44,820 bases of DNA from positions 17,522-62,341 of the forward strand of contig VXMM01000014.1 of the NCBI GenBank assembly GCA_009841105.1, written 5' to 3'. Below are positions 1 to 7,368 of the stretch, piece after piece. The position numbers were made by a program, and so were the translations under genes. This stretch comes from Acidimicrobiia bacterium. GTDB lineage: Bacteria; Actinomycetota; Acidimicrobiia; Spongiisociales; Spongiisociaceae. Under the pieces are notes generated by a model, which worked only from the letters and a program-made list of their open reading frames with translations, was not told the origin of the DNA and did no database searches. Each line of letters opens with the position of its first letter. Position 1 is the stretch's first letter.

Positions 1-120
<120 letters not shown>

Positions 121-231
121 CTTCACCGTTATGTCCACGCCGTGGAGGACCTCGACCCCGCCGAAGCTCTTGCGGAGTCCGGTAGCCCGGAGTTCGAGCC
201 TCTGGTTCAGCGCTCCGTTCTCCGACGTCAT
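121..231 (-). CDS. Sugar ABC transporter ATP-binding protein, N-terminal fragment
   Basis: Thirty-seven codons are readable from an ATG at 231, ending with LRKSFGGVEVLHGVDITVK, the typical start of an ATPase of ribose/xylose-type (RbsA/MglA/FrcA-like) importers. The Walker A motif would follow but the reading runs into the poly-C stretch. The ATG overlaps the stop codon of the upstream permease by 4 bases (ATGA), so the two are translationally coupled and belong to the importer operon that starts with the binding lipoprotein at 3409. Whether it is a one-domain or two-domain ATPase cannot be seen. The missing part is a data limit, not a mutation. Confidence 0.85.
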
Positions 232-1244
232 GATCCGCTCAGGCGTAGCCTCACCTGATCGAGCCCGACCGCCGCCACCAGGACCACACCTGTAGCGACG
301 TCCTGCCAGAACGACGAGATGCTCAGCAGGGTGAGTCCGTTCTGCATTATGCCGAGTATGAAGACACCGAGGACCGTACCCGGTATGGTGCCCCGCCCGC
401 CGGAGAGGCTGGCACCACCGAGGATGATGGCGGCCACCACCTCGAGTTCCACGCCCGTGGCCGCGTTCCCGGAGGCGGCATCCAACTGCGACGCCAGGAT
501 CAGCCCGGCCAGGCCGGCCAGGAGACCGCTGACGATGAACATGACGAAGATGGTCGGCTTCTGGCGGATACCCGACAGCCGGGCCGCGGTCGGGTTGCTA
601 CCGATCGCGTAAACGGATCGGCCGAAGCGCGTGTAGCGGACCACGAACCACGCCAGCACGGTTATCAGGACGAACATGACGATCTGGGCCGGTACGCCGA
701 AGATGTCGTTGGTGATGAACTCGACCTTTCCGTTCATCCTGATCGTCTGGCCGTTGGAGAAGAGCCGCGCCAGTCCCCTGTATCCCAGCCAGGTACCCAG
801 GGTGACGACGATCGAGGCGATACCCGCGTAGGCGGAGAGCACGCCGTTGAATATCCCGGCCAGAAGACCCACGGCGAGGGCGGCCAGGATGGCGGCCGCC
901 GCGCTGTTCTCCTCGGCGACGACGCCCGCTATGCAGCCGCATAGCGCAGCCCCTGACGCCACCGACAGGTCGAAGTTGCCCGAAATGAGAAGCAGGGTGC
1001 CCGGTGCGGCGAGGATGCCCAGGACCGAGACGGAGAGCAGCACGTTGCGCATGTTGCGGGTGGTGAGGAAGAACTCGCTCCCCTGCCAGAAGATGAACCC
1101 GAGGATCAGCAGGACCACGATGAGGACCACTTCGGGTGGCATCGCTACGAATATGCGGGCGATCCGGGCCCGCCCGCTGATGCCTGCTACTGGCGCGGCA
1201 TCCGGCGAGCCGGCCCCACCCTCTTCGACCGGCGTTTCGTCCAT
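228..1244 (-). CDS. Ribose-type ABC transporter permease
   Basis: This 338-residue integral membrane protein of the RbsC/BPD_transp_2 family forms the membrane channel of a sugar importer. A short polar, acidic N-terminus (about residues 1-30) is followed by about nine hydrophobic segments. Family features visible are ISGNFDLSVASGA near residue 87, the cytoplasmic YAIGSNPTAARLSGI loop near 215, and AAIILGGASLSGGRGTIPGT near 270. The start ATG at 1244 has a rather distant AGGAG (about 1255-1260). It follows the binding-protein gene, from which it is separated by a strong hairpin, and overlaps the ATPase gene downstream. The substrate cannot be read from sequence; a pentose, hexose or deoxysugar fits the surrounding catabolic genes. 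Confidence 0.9.
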   Translation of the reverse strand: MDETPVEEGGAGSPDAAPVAGISGRARIARIFVAMPPEVVLIVVLLILGFIFWQGSEFFLTTRNMRNVLLSVSVLGILAAPGTLLLISGNFDLSVASGAALCGCIAGVVAEENSAAAAILAALAVGLLAGIFNGVLSAYAGIASIVVTLGTWLGYRGLARLFSNGQTIRMNGKVEFITNDIFGVPAQIVMFVLITVLAWFVVRYTRFGRSVYAIGSNPTAARLSGIRQKPTIFVMFIVSGLLAGLAGLILASQLDAASGNAATGVELEVVAAIILGGASLSGGRGTIPGTVLGVFILGIMQNGLTLLSISSFWQDVATGVVLVAAVGLDQVRLRLSGS

Positions 1245-1266
1245 AACTTGCTCTCGCTCCTAACGG

Positions 1267-1310
1267 AAAGCGGGGGCGGCGACAAGACTCACTTGCGCCG
1301 CCCCCCGTTT
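1267..1310 (-). terminator. Intercistronic GC-rich hairpin (attenuator or mRNA stabiliser)
   Basis: Inverted repeat between the binding-protein stop (1325) and the permease start (1244): arms 1271-1281 and 1296-1307 (CGGGGGCGGCG against CGCCGCCCCCCG, one bulged base), extended by AAA/TTT, with a ~14-base loop. On the minus-strand transcript it is followed by CTTTCC rather than a true U-run, so partial termination or protection of the upstream message from 3' decay is more likely than full termination. Such hairpins usually keep binding protein in excess over permease. Confidence 0.7.
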
Positions 1311-1324
1311 GCTTACTGTCGACC

Positions 1325-3409
1325 TCAGCCCGGGTAGAACTGGTCGATGTTGTCCGCGCTCACAAAGATGTGGTTCACGTACAGCGGATCCGGTACCGGG
1401 TCACCGGCGATCATGGCCAAGATGGCCGGGATCACATAGTTCCCGTACGTCTCGGGGAAGTACCCCGTCGACCCGATGTACTGCGGGTTGGTCCTGATCT
1501 CCTGATGGATCGTCGCGTCAGCACCCTGGCTGGCATACACGACCATGTCCTCGATCCCCAACTCACGGGCCGCCGCCAGAGCCGCCAAACCCATGTCGTC
1601 GTTCAAGGACACCACCGCGATCCGCTTACCCGGATTAGCCGTGAACGTGTCCAACACCTTCGGGAACGCACCATCGGTGGTACCACCACCATCAATCCGG
1701 GTAACGATCCCCGTCGCGTCCGGCGACCAGTTCTCGAAGTCGCCGTAGTCAAGACCCGTACACACCTGGGAGATACCCCGGACCATGCCGTTGGCCCGAT
1801 CGATGTTCACCTGGCCGACCACGAAGGTCTCCATCGTCACGACCATGTCGATCCCGCAACCCCAGTTCTCCTGGGCCCACTGACCCAGCGCCTGACCGGC
1901 CAACTCACCCGCGTAGCCGTTGTCCGCCCCGAAGAACAGAGCACAAGACGGATGGGCGATGTCGATAGCGATCACCGGGAGATTCGGGTCGTTCGCCCGC
2001 ATCTCGTCGCAGAGCGCACCCTCGATCGACGCGTCGATCTGGAACTGGATCACACCATCCACCTCAGCCAACGTGAACGTCCGAGCGTTCTCGAGAGCCG
2101 TCTCACCGTCCAGGTTGTTATCCGCGTACAACACCTCGACGTTGCACGCCTCAGCAACCTCCATCAAGTTATCCAACACCTGGGTCACGAACGGGATACC
2201 AGCAGTCAGATCCCCATAACCAATCGTGATACCCGACCCGTCATAACCCTGACACACAGCAGGCATATCAGCCATAGCCGCCGGAGCAGCCGTACCGTCC
2301 GCCGGGTAGAACTGGTCGATGTTGTCCGCGCTCACAAAGATGTGGTTCACGTACAGCGGATCCGGTACCGGGTCACCGGCGATCATGGCCAAGATGGCCG
2401 GGATCACATAGTTCCCGTACGTCTCGGGGAAGTACCCCGTCGACCCGATGTACTGCGGGTTGGTCCTGATCTCCTGATGGATCGTCGCGTCAGCACCCTG
2501 GCTGGCATACACGACCATGTCCTCGATCCCCAACTCACGGGCCGCCGCCAGAGCCGCCAAACCCATGTCGTCGTTCAAGGACACCACCGCGATCCGCTTA
2601 CCCGGATTAGCCGTGAACGTGTCCAACACCTTCGGGAACGCACCATCGGTGGTACCACCACCATCAATCCGGGTAACGATCCCCGTCGCGTCCGGCGACC
2701 AGTTCTCGAAGTCGCCGTAGTCAAGACCCGTACACACCTGGGAGATACCCCGGACCATGCCGTTGGCCCGATCGATGTTCACCTGGCCGACCACGAAGGT
2801 CTCCATCGTCACGACCATGTCGATCCCGCAACCCCAGTTCTCCTGGGCCCACTGACCCAGCGCCTGACCGGCCAACTCACCCGCGTAGCCGTTGTCCGCC
2901 CCGAAGAACAGAGCACAAGACGGATGGGCGATGTCGATAGCGATCACCGGGAGATTCGGGTCGTTCGCCCGCATCTCGTCGCAGAGCGCACCCTCGATCG
3001 ACGCGTCGATCTGGAACTGGATCACACCATCCACCTCAGCCAACGTGAACGTCCGAGCGTTCTCGAGAGCCGTCTCACCGTCCAGGTTGTTATCCGCGTA
3101 CAACACCTCGACGTTGCACGCCTCAGCAACCTCCATCAAGTTATCCAACACCTGGGTCACGAACGGGATACCAGCAGTCAGATCCCCATAACCAATCGTG
3201 ATACCCGACCCGTCATAACCCTGACACACAGCAGGCATATCAGCCATAGCCGCCGGAGCAGCCGCGGTGGTCTCCGGAGCAGCAGCCGTGGTGGCCTCGG
3301 TAGCGGCGGGGGCGGCAGTGGTCTCCGCCGGTTCGTCGTCATCACCCCCGCACGCGGCGGCTACCAGCGATAGGGCCAATACAACCGCCAACAACTTGAG
3401 TTTTCTCAT
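1325..3409 (-). CDS. Sugar-binding lipoprotein with tandem-duplicated binding domain
   Basis: Substrate-binding protein of the periplasmic-binding type 1 family (Peripla_BP_4, ribose/xylose type) feeding the permease and ATPase downstream. I choose the ATG at 3409 because GGAGGA lies just upstream (3413-3418); a longer in-frame ATG at 3490 would hide the signal peptide. Of 694 residues, 1-19 are a lipoprotein signal with lipidation Cys20 (LVAAACGG). An Ala/Thr/Pro-rich linker follows, then two copies of a ~310-residue binding domain joined by ADGTAAPAAMADM. Each copy has six Cys (likely disulfides) and ends with DNIDQFYP. The family normally has a single ~300-residue domain, so the protein is about twice the usual length. 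The copies translate identically. Codons in the first half of each copy end in T/G more than in neighbouring genes. Confidence 0.9.
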   Translation of the reverse strand: MRKLKLLAVVLALSLVAAACGGDDDEPAETTAAPAATEATTAAAPETTAAAPAAMADMPAVCQGYDGSGITIGYGDLTAGIPFVTQVLDNLMEVAEACNVEVLYADNNLDGETALENARTFTLAEVDGVIQFQIDASIEGALCDEMRANDPNLPVIAIDIAHPSCALFFGADNGYAGELAGQALGQWAQENWGCGIDMVVTMETFVVGQVNIDRANGMVRGISQVCTGLDYGDFENWSPDATGIVTRIDGGGTTDGAFPKVLDTFTANPGKRIAVVSLNDDMGLAALAAARELGIEDMVVYASQGADATIHQEIRTNPQYIGSTGYFPETYGNYVIPAILAMIAGDPVPDPLYVNHIFVSADNIDQFYPADGTAAPAAMADMPAVCQGYDGSGITIGYGDLTAGIPFVTQVLDNLMEVAEACNVEVLYADNNLDGETALENARTFTLAEVDGVIQFQIDASIEGALCDEMRANDPNLPVIAIDIAHPSCALFFGADNGYAGELAGQALGQWAQENWGCGIDMVVTMETFVVGQVNIDRANGMVRGISQVCTGLDYGDFENWSPDATGIVTRIDGGGTTDGAFPKVLDTFTANPGKRIAVVSLNDDMGLAALAAARELGIEDMVVYASQGADATIHQEIRTNPQYIGSTGYFPETYGNYVIPAILAMIAGDPVPDPLYVNHIFVSADNIDQFYPG
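1330..3264. repeat. Tandem direct repeat, 2 x 963 bp, inside binding-protein gene
   Basis: Copy A is 1330-2292 and copy B 2302-3264, with nine non-repeated bases (2293-2301) between them; the period is 972 bp, exactly 324 codons. Reading the two copies against each other I found no difference. The unit runs from the Ala-rich linker just before the binding domain to the end of that domain, so the duplication is in frame and domain-exact. Perfect identity implies a very recent duplication, ongoing gene conversion, or an assembly error; the clean in-frame linker junction argues against a random error. Confidence 0.9.
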
Positions 3410-3609
3410 CAATCCTCCCTCTGATCGCTGAAAGGCTCCCCGATCTTCGCCGGGGAACCAGCAAGCACGACCGGCACTAGCCCCGGACATGAGTACCCGC
3501 AGGTTAATCGAACGAAACCAGCCTCAGTCCGGGAACCATTCGGCCTCGATTCCGGGTACCTTGCACGGGCTATTCTTCCGACCCAGACCACTACCCGGGG
3601 AGGCCCAAG

Positions 3610-4494
3610 ATGAGTGATGTCAGCTTCGTGGACACGCACGTGCACTTCTGGGAGCGGCCCCATCCCACGCTGACCTGGGTCTGGCTGGAGGACGACTTCA
3701 TCCACCCCCAGTTAGGCGACACGGTCCTCCTCAAGTCGATGAAACAGTACGCGATCGACCAGTTCACGGCCGAGGTGGAGGGTGCGGGCGTCTCCAAGGC
3801 GGTCCACGTGCAGGCGGCCATCGGCTCCGCAGACCCTGTCGAGGAGACCAAGTGGCTGCAGGCGATGGTCGACCGCACCGGCTACCCGCTGGCCATCGTC
3901 GGTGACGCCCGCATGCAGAGTCCCGACGTCGAAGCGACTATCGAACGTCACGTCGAGTACGCCAACTTCCGCGGCATGCGCGACTTCGCCCAGGGCGACT
4001 ACCTGGTCGATCCGGACTTCCATCGCGGCTACGCCCTGCTTGAGAAGTACAACCTCGTCTATGACCTCGACGTCTTCTGGGAGAACATGCACAAGGCGGC
4101 GGCCATGGCCGCCAAGTTCCCCAACATCATTCTGGTGGTCGACCACGCCGGCTTCCCGCAGGAACGGACCGCCGAGTACTTCTACAACTGGCAGAAGGGC
4201 ATTGCCGAGTTCAGGGGCATGGACAACGTCTACATGAAGATCTCCGGCCTCGGCATGGGCGACCACATGGCCAGGCGGAAGTGGACGCTCGACACCATCA
4301 AGCCGTGGGTGGAGTGCTGCCTGGAGGTGTTCGGGGTGGAGCGGAGTTTCTTCGGCACCAACTGGCCGGTCGACAAGGATTACTCCACATACCCCGAGTT
4401 GATCGACGCCTACCGCGAGTTGATCTCGGGCTACAGCGAATCCGAGCAGACGGCGCTCTTCTCCGGCAACGCCGAGAAGGCCTACCGGATCTGA
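3610..4494 (+). CDS. Amidohydrolase family 2 (sugar-lactonase-like)
   Basis: This 294-residue TIM-barrel metal-dependent hydrolase of the amidohydrolase_2 group (COG3618) resembles L-fuconolactonase and L-rhamnono-1,4-lactonase. Seen: the metal-binding VDTHVHFWE motif at residues 7-15, NIILVVDHAGFP near 175 (DHAG metal/active-site histidine), and the family's closing block GTNWPVDKDYSTYPEL...GNAEKAYRI. GGGGAGG precedes the ATG at 3610. The gene is divergent from the binding lipoprotein at 3409 and is followed after 75 bases by an SDR. In non-phosphorylative deoxysugar pathways a dehydrogenase makes a lactone that such a hydrolase opens, so the pair plausibly acts on the sugar imported by the neighbouring transporter. 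2-Pyrone-4,6-dicarboxylate lactonase-like activity is the main alternative. Confidence 0.8.
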   Translation: MSDVSFVDTHVHFWERPHPTLTWVWLEDDFIHPQLGDTVLLKSMKQYAIDQFTAEVEGAGVSKAVHVQAAIGSADPVEETKWLQAMVDRTGYPLAIVGDARMQSPDVEATIERHVEYANFRGMRDFAQGDYLVDPDFHRGYALLEKYNLVYDLDVFWENMHKAAAMAAKFPNIILVVDHAGFPQERTAEYFYNWQKGIAEFRGMDNVYMKISGLGMGDHMARRKWTLDTIKPWVECCLEVFGVERSFFGTNWPVDKDYSTYPELIDAYRELISGYSESEQTALFSGNAEKAYRI

Positions 4495-4569
4495 CCCCGA
4501 TACCCGCCTAGGCTGGGCGCTCCGAAATAGGGTCTTCGAGGTCGGGTGCCGGATAGGAGGGGAACCGCG

Positions 4570-5265
4570 ATGAGGAGAACGGCGCTGGTCACCGGATCGG
4601 CGCGCGGGATGGGCGCAGCCATCTGTCGAACCCTTCGCCAGGACGGCCTGCGCGTGATCGGCGCCGACATCATCGAGCACGAACACGATGACTCGGACCG
4701 ATACATCGAGATCGACCTTTCCGATCCCGCCGAATGCGAACGCCTCGTCACCGAGGCCGGCGAGGTCGACGTGCTGGTCAACAACGCCGCCATCTTCTTC
4801 CACAAGCCGATCCCCGAGTTCACCGTTGACGACTTCGACTACACCATCGCGGTGAACCTCCGCGCCAACTTCCTCCTCTGCCGGGGTGTGGTGGAGGGCA
4901 TGAAGGAGCGCGGCTGGGGACGGATCATCAACATCTCCAGCGTGGGCGCCCGCACGGGCGGGGTTTCGGACTCGGCGGTGTACAACGCCACCAAGGCGGC
5001 CATGGTCTCGCTGACCAAGAATTTCGCCCGCAACTACGGCCCCTACGGCGTCACCTCCAACGCGGTAGCGCCAGGGTTCGTCGAGGGCTTCATGACCAGC
5101 CACGTCACTGATGCCGACCGCGCCCTGTACCTGAGCCAGATACCCGTGGGTCGATCCTGCCAGCCCGAGGAGATCGCCGAACTGGTCTCGTTCCTAGCGG
5201 GGGACGGCGCCTCGTTCATCACCGGCGCCACCCTCGACATCAACGGCGGCTGGGTGATGACCTAG
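4570..5265 (+). CDS. Short-chain dehydrogenase/reductase
   Basis: This 231-residue classical SDR has the NAD(P) motif TGSARGMG at residues 7-14, VLVNNAAIFF, the catalytic Ser in INISSVGA, and the YNATK Tyr/Lys pair. It ends with the typical SFITGATLDINGGW block. The ATG at 4570 is preferred because AGGAGGGG sits 6-14 bases upstream (4556 onward); an in-frame ATG at 4546 has nothing comparable. It follows the lactonase-like amidohydrolase on the same strand, and a role as sugar dehydrogenase (for example L-fucose or L-rhamnose 1-dehydrogenase) is an inference from that pairing. Substrate cannot be read from SDR sequence. Confidence 0.85.
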   Translation: MRRTALVTGSARGMGAAICRTLRQDGLRVIGADIIEHEHDDSDRYIEIDLSDPAECERLVTEAGEVDVLVNNAAIFFHKPIPEFTVDDFDYTIAVNLRANFLLCRGVVEGMKERGWGRIINISSVGARTGGVSDSAVYNATKAAMVSLTKNFARNYGPYGVTSNAVAPGFVEGFMTSHVTDADRALYLSQIPVGRSCQPEEIAELVSFLAGDGASFITGATLDINGGWVMT

Positions 5266-5322
5266 CTGGAGCCAGGACTCCAACAGAACGCCCAGCCTGT
5301 CCAGGCCTCGGGTCCCTCTTCT

Positions 5323-5559
5323 TCAGGTATCGATGGTGCAGACGGGGGTGCCTACGCTCACCTCGTCGTCGATCTCGACCAACAACTCCACGACCGTTCC
5401 TGATACCGGGGACGGAAGTTCGGCTTCGACCTTGTCGGTCTCCACGGTCATCAGCGAGTCGCCCGCGGCCACCACATCCCCCACCGAGACGGTCCACTCC
5501 AGCACCAGCACCTCGTCCACGGTCTCGCCCAGTTTGGGCATCTTCACGTTGCTGCGCAT
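5323..5559 (-). CDS. Stand-alone lipoyl-carrier domain protein
   Basis: This 78-residue protein is a single biotinyl/lipoyl domain: MPKLGETV at 7-14 and the ETDKVE motif with the lysine to be lipoylated at about residue 43, followed by PSPVSGTV and VGTPVCTID. The start at 5559 has GAGGGAG upstream. Such a domain is normally the N-terminal part of a 2-oxoacid dehydrogenase E2; no acyltransferase domain is attached or present in the window. It lies on the same strand as E1 beta and E1 alpha (6376-8381) and presumably belongs to that complex, but a divergent-strand toxin-antitoxin pair separates them. A free-standing carrier receiving the acyl group from E1 is the best reading. Confidence 0.85.
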   Translation of the reverse strand: MRSNVKMPKLGETVDEVLVLEWTVSVGDVVAAGDSLMTVETDKVEAELPSPVSGTVVELLVEIDDEVSVGTPVCTIDT

Positions 5560-5662
5560 CCCGGTCTCCCTCGGAGCATGCGGAGAAACTACCAGTGCTG
5601 CCCGCCGGCCAGGGAACCTGGCCTGTACACCTCAGATCAGAATGATGTCATGATGTAGCGTC

Positions 5663-5905
5663 ATGCGTACACAAATTGCCCTTAGTCAAGAACAGCACGC
5701 CAGGGTCAAGCAGAAGGCGGCTGCCCTAGGAATCACGATGGCTGAGTACATACGGCGACTCGTCGATAGCGACCTGGGACCCACCGACACGCACGCTGAC
5801 CCGACCTCGATAATCGGGATCTGTCGCTCTGGTGGGAGCGATATAGCGAGCGAGGGCAAGGATGCGGCGGCAACGGCGATCGCCGAATACGCCTCGAACA
5901 GGTGA
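5663..5905 (+). CDS. RHH-type (CopG-like) antitoxin
   Basis: This 80-residue protein starts with a ribbon-helix-helix-like segment (MRTQIALSQEQHARVKQKAA, then MAEYIRRLVDSDL), followed by a flexible tail that should embrace the toxin. It overlaps the PIN-domain toxin by 4 bases (GTGA), the usual antitoxin-toxin arrangement. No Shine-Dalgarno sequence is seen before the ATG at 5663, so it may be leaderless. An imperfect palindrome (CATGA at 5649-5653, TCATG at 5661-5665) overlaps the start codon and could be the operator for autoregulation. Confidence 0.75.
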   Translation: MRTQIALSQEQHARVKQKAAALGITMAEYIRRLVDSDLGPTDTHADPTSIIGICRSGGSDIASEGKDAAATAIAEYASNR

Positions 5906-6318
5906 CGGTCTTCGTCGACTCGTCGGCCTGGCACGCAGCTGCGGACGCCGAAGACGCCAGCCAGCTGAGGGCCAGTGTCCGGATCGAGGAGTTCGCGGGT
6001 CGACTGTTGACGAGCGATCACGTACCCATCGAGAGATGGTATTTGGCCTCACGCCGGCTGGGTGTGAACACCGCCGAGACGCTGCTGAACAGGATCCGGC
6101 GCGGAATAGCCCGGGTCGAAGCCACGACCCTGGCCGACCTGGAAGTTGCCGCACAGATTCGAGAGGCATTCACCGGTCAGCGACTCTCCATCGTCGACCG
6201 CACGAGTTGGTCGGTGATGAGGCGTCTCGGTATTAACGATGCCATGGCTTTCGACCGGGACTTCTCGATATACCGCTTCGGTCTCAACAGACGACAAGCC
6301 TTTGCCGTCCACACATAG
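5902..6318 (+). CDS. PIN-domain toxin (VapC-like)
   Basis: This 138-residue PIN ribonuclease starts at a GTG (5902) that overlaps the antitoxin stop. Acidic active-site residues are visible: Asp in VFVDSSAW near residue 6, Glu in PIERWY near 44, and the Asp residues of SIVDRTS and INDAMAFDRDF towards the end. VapC toxins cleave tRNA or rRNA when freed from their antitoxin. The pair lies on the plus strand inside the minus-strand E1/lipoyl cluster, as if it had been inserted there. Confidence 0.8.
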   Translation: MTVFVDSSAWHAAADAEDASQLRASVRIEEFAGRLLTSDHVPIERWYLASRRLGVNTAETLLNRIRRGIARVEATTLADLEVAAQIREAFTGQRLSIVDRTSWSVMRRLGINDAMAFDRDFSIYRFGLNRRQAFAVHT

Positions 6319-6375
6319 GCTCGTAGCCACATCAGGGCGACTGCTTAGGGTTGTGTCGCTGACCAGTATCCCTGA

Positions 6376-7368
6376 TCAGGGGGCGTGGATGTTGGTGAAC
6401 ATGTCTTCCACCGTCGCCTGGTCGGCGGCGGAGGCCTCGGCTTCGGCTTCGGCGATCCGGGCGGTAACCCGGGCTTCGATCCGCCCGGCCTCCTCCTCAG
6501 TCAGGTCTCCGTCGTCGATGAGGCGGCGCCGGTAGGTGTTGATCGGGTCGCGCTCGTACCAGCGGTCGAACTCGCCCTCCGGCCGGTAGGGGGCGGTGTC
6601 CGCCCTCGAGTGGCCCGCGTATCGGTAAGTCTTCATCTCGAGCAAGCTCGGGCCTTCGCCCGCCCGGGCCCTTGCCAGCGCTCCCGCCACGGCAGCTTCC
6701 ACCGTGTCCACGTCCTGGCCGTCCACCACCTCGCCCGGCATGCCGTAGGAGGCAGCCCGGTCTGCAATATTCTCGACGGGCGTGGTGAGGTGGATGGCGC
6801 TGTACTCCCCGTACTGGTTGTTCTCGCAGATGAACACCGCCGGCAACTTCCAGATGGCTGCCAGGTTCAGCCCCTCGTGGAATGCTCCGATGTTGGCGGC
6901 GCCGTCTCCGAAGATGGCGATGGCGGCGCCGTCCGTTCCCTTCACCTGGGCGGTCACGGCCGCCCCGGCCGCCACGGGGATGCCGGCGCCGACGATGGCG
7001 AAGGTCGGGAGCAACCCGACGGACATGTCGCAGAGATGCATAGAACCGCCCAGACCCCCCACCGAGCCGATCCGGCGACCCATGATCTCGGCCAGGACGG
7101 TCAGCGGAGGCATACCCAGAGCCAGCGCGTGGCCATGACCGCGGTACGTGCAGGTGACCTTATCGGTGGGTCGGGCGGCCGCCGCAATGCCGACCGACAC
7201 CGCCTCCTGGCCCTGGCAGGTGTGTGTGGTGCCATGGACAAGGCCCTCGAAGAACATGGCCTGGACCCGATCCTCGAAGGCGCGGATCTCGAACATCGCC
7301 TCGTAGCGGGCGGGACGGCTGGACTTGAGATGGAGGCGTCGATCCAGGGAGGCGTTGGCACCGCTCAT
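6376..7368 (-). CDS. 2-oxoacid/acetoin dehydrogenase E1, alpha subunit
   Basis: This 330-residue thiamine-diphosphate enzyme subunit shows the TPP signature GDGAANIGAFHEGLNLA...ENN near residues 155-185, CTYRGHGHALALG near 75, the GGSMH phosphate loop, and YRYAGHSRAD near 258. Length and motifs fit the alpha subunit of pyruvate or acetoin dehydrogenase (PdhA/AcoA type), which decarboxylates the substrate and passes the acyl group to a lipoyl carrier. The ATG at 7368 overlaps the E1 beta stop by 4 bases and has GGAGGTG upstream inside E1 beta; an ATG at 7392 is less likely. The 12-bp palindrome CCCTGATCAGGG covers its stop codon (6370-6381). Confidence 0.88.
   Translation of the reverse strand: MSGANASLDRRLHLKSSRPARYEAMFEIRAFEDRVQAMFFEGLVHGTTHTCQGQEAVSVGIAAAARPTDKVTCTYRGHGHALALGMPPLTVLAEIMGRRIGSVGGLGGSMHLCDMSVGLLPTFAIVGAGIPVAAGAAVTAQVKGTDGAAIAIFGDGAANIGAFHEGLNLAAIWKLPAVFICENNQYGEYSAIHLTTPVENIADRAASYGMPGEVVDGQDVDTVEAAVAGALARARAGEGPSLLEMKTYRYAGHSRADTAPYRPEGEFDRWYERDPINTYRRRLIDDGDLTEEEAGRIEARVTARIAEAEAEASAADQATVEDMFTNIHAP

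Noticed and set aside
1370-3373. A 667-codon plus-strand reading frame over the first binding-protein gene.
   Set aside because: It is antisense to a gene with signal peptide, lipobox and ribosome-binding site. Its openness follows from the T/G-ending codon bias and rarity of TTA, CTA and TCA codons, and its product is Arg/His-rich and repetitive.
6370-6381. Palindrome CCCTGATCAGGG at the E1 alpha stop as a terminator.
   Set aside because: There is no loop and no T-run; it may be chance or a protein site, so I did not list it separately.
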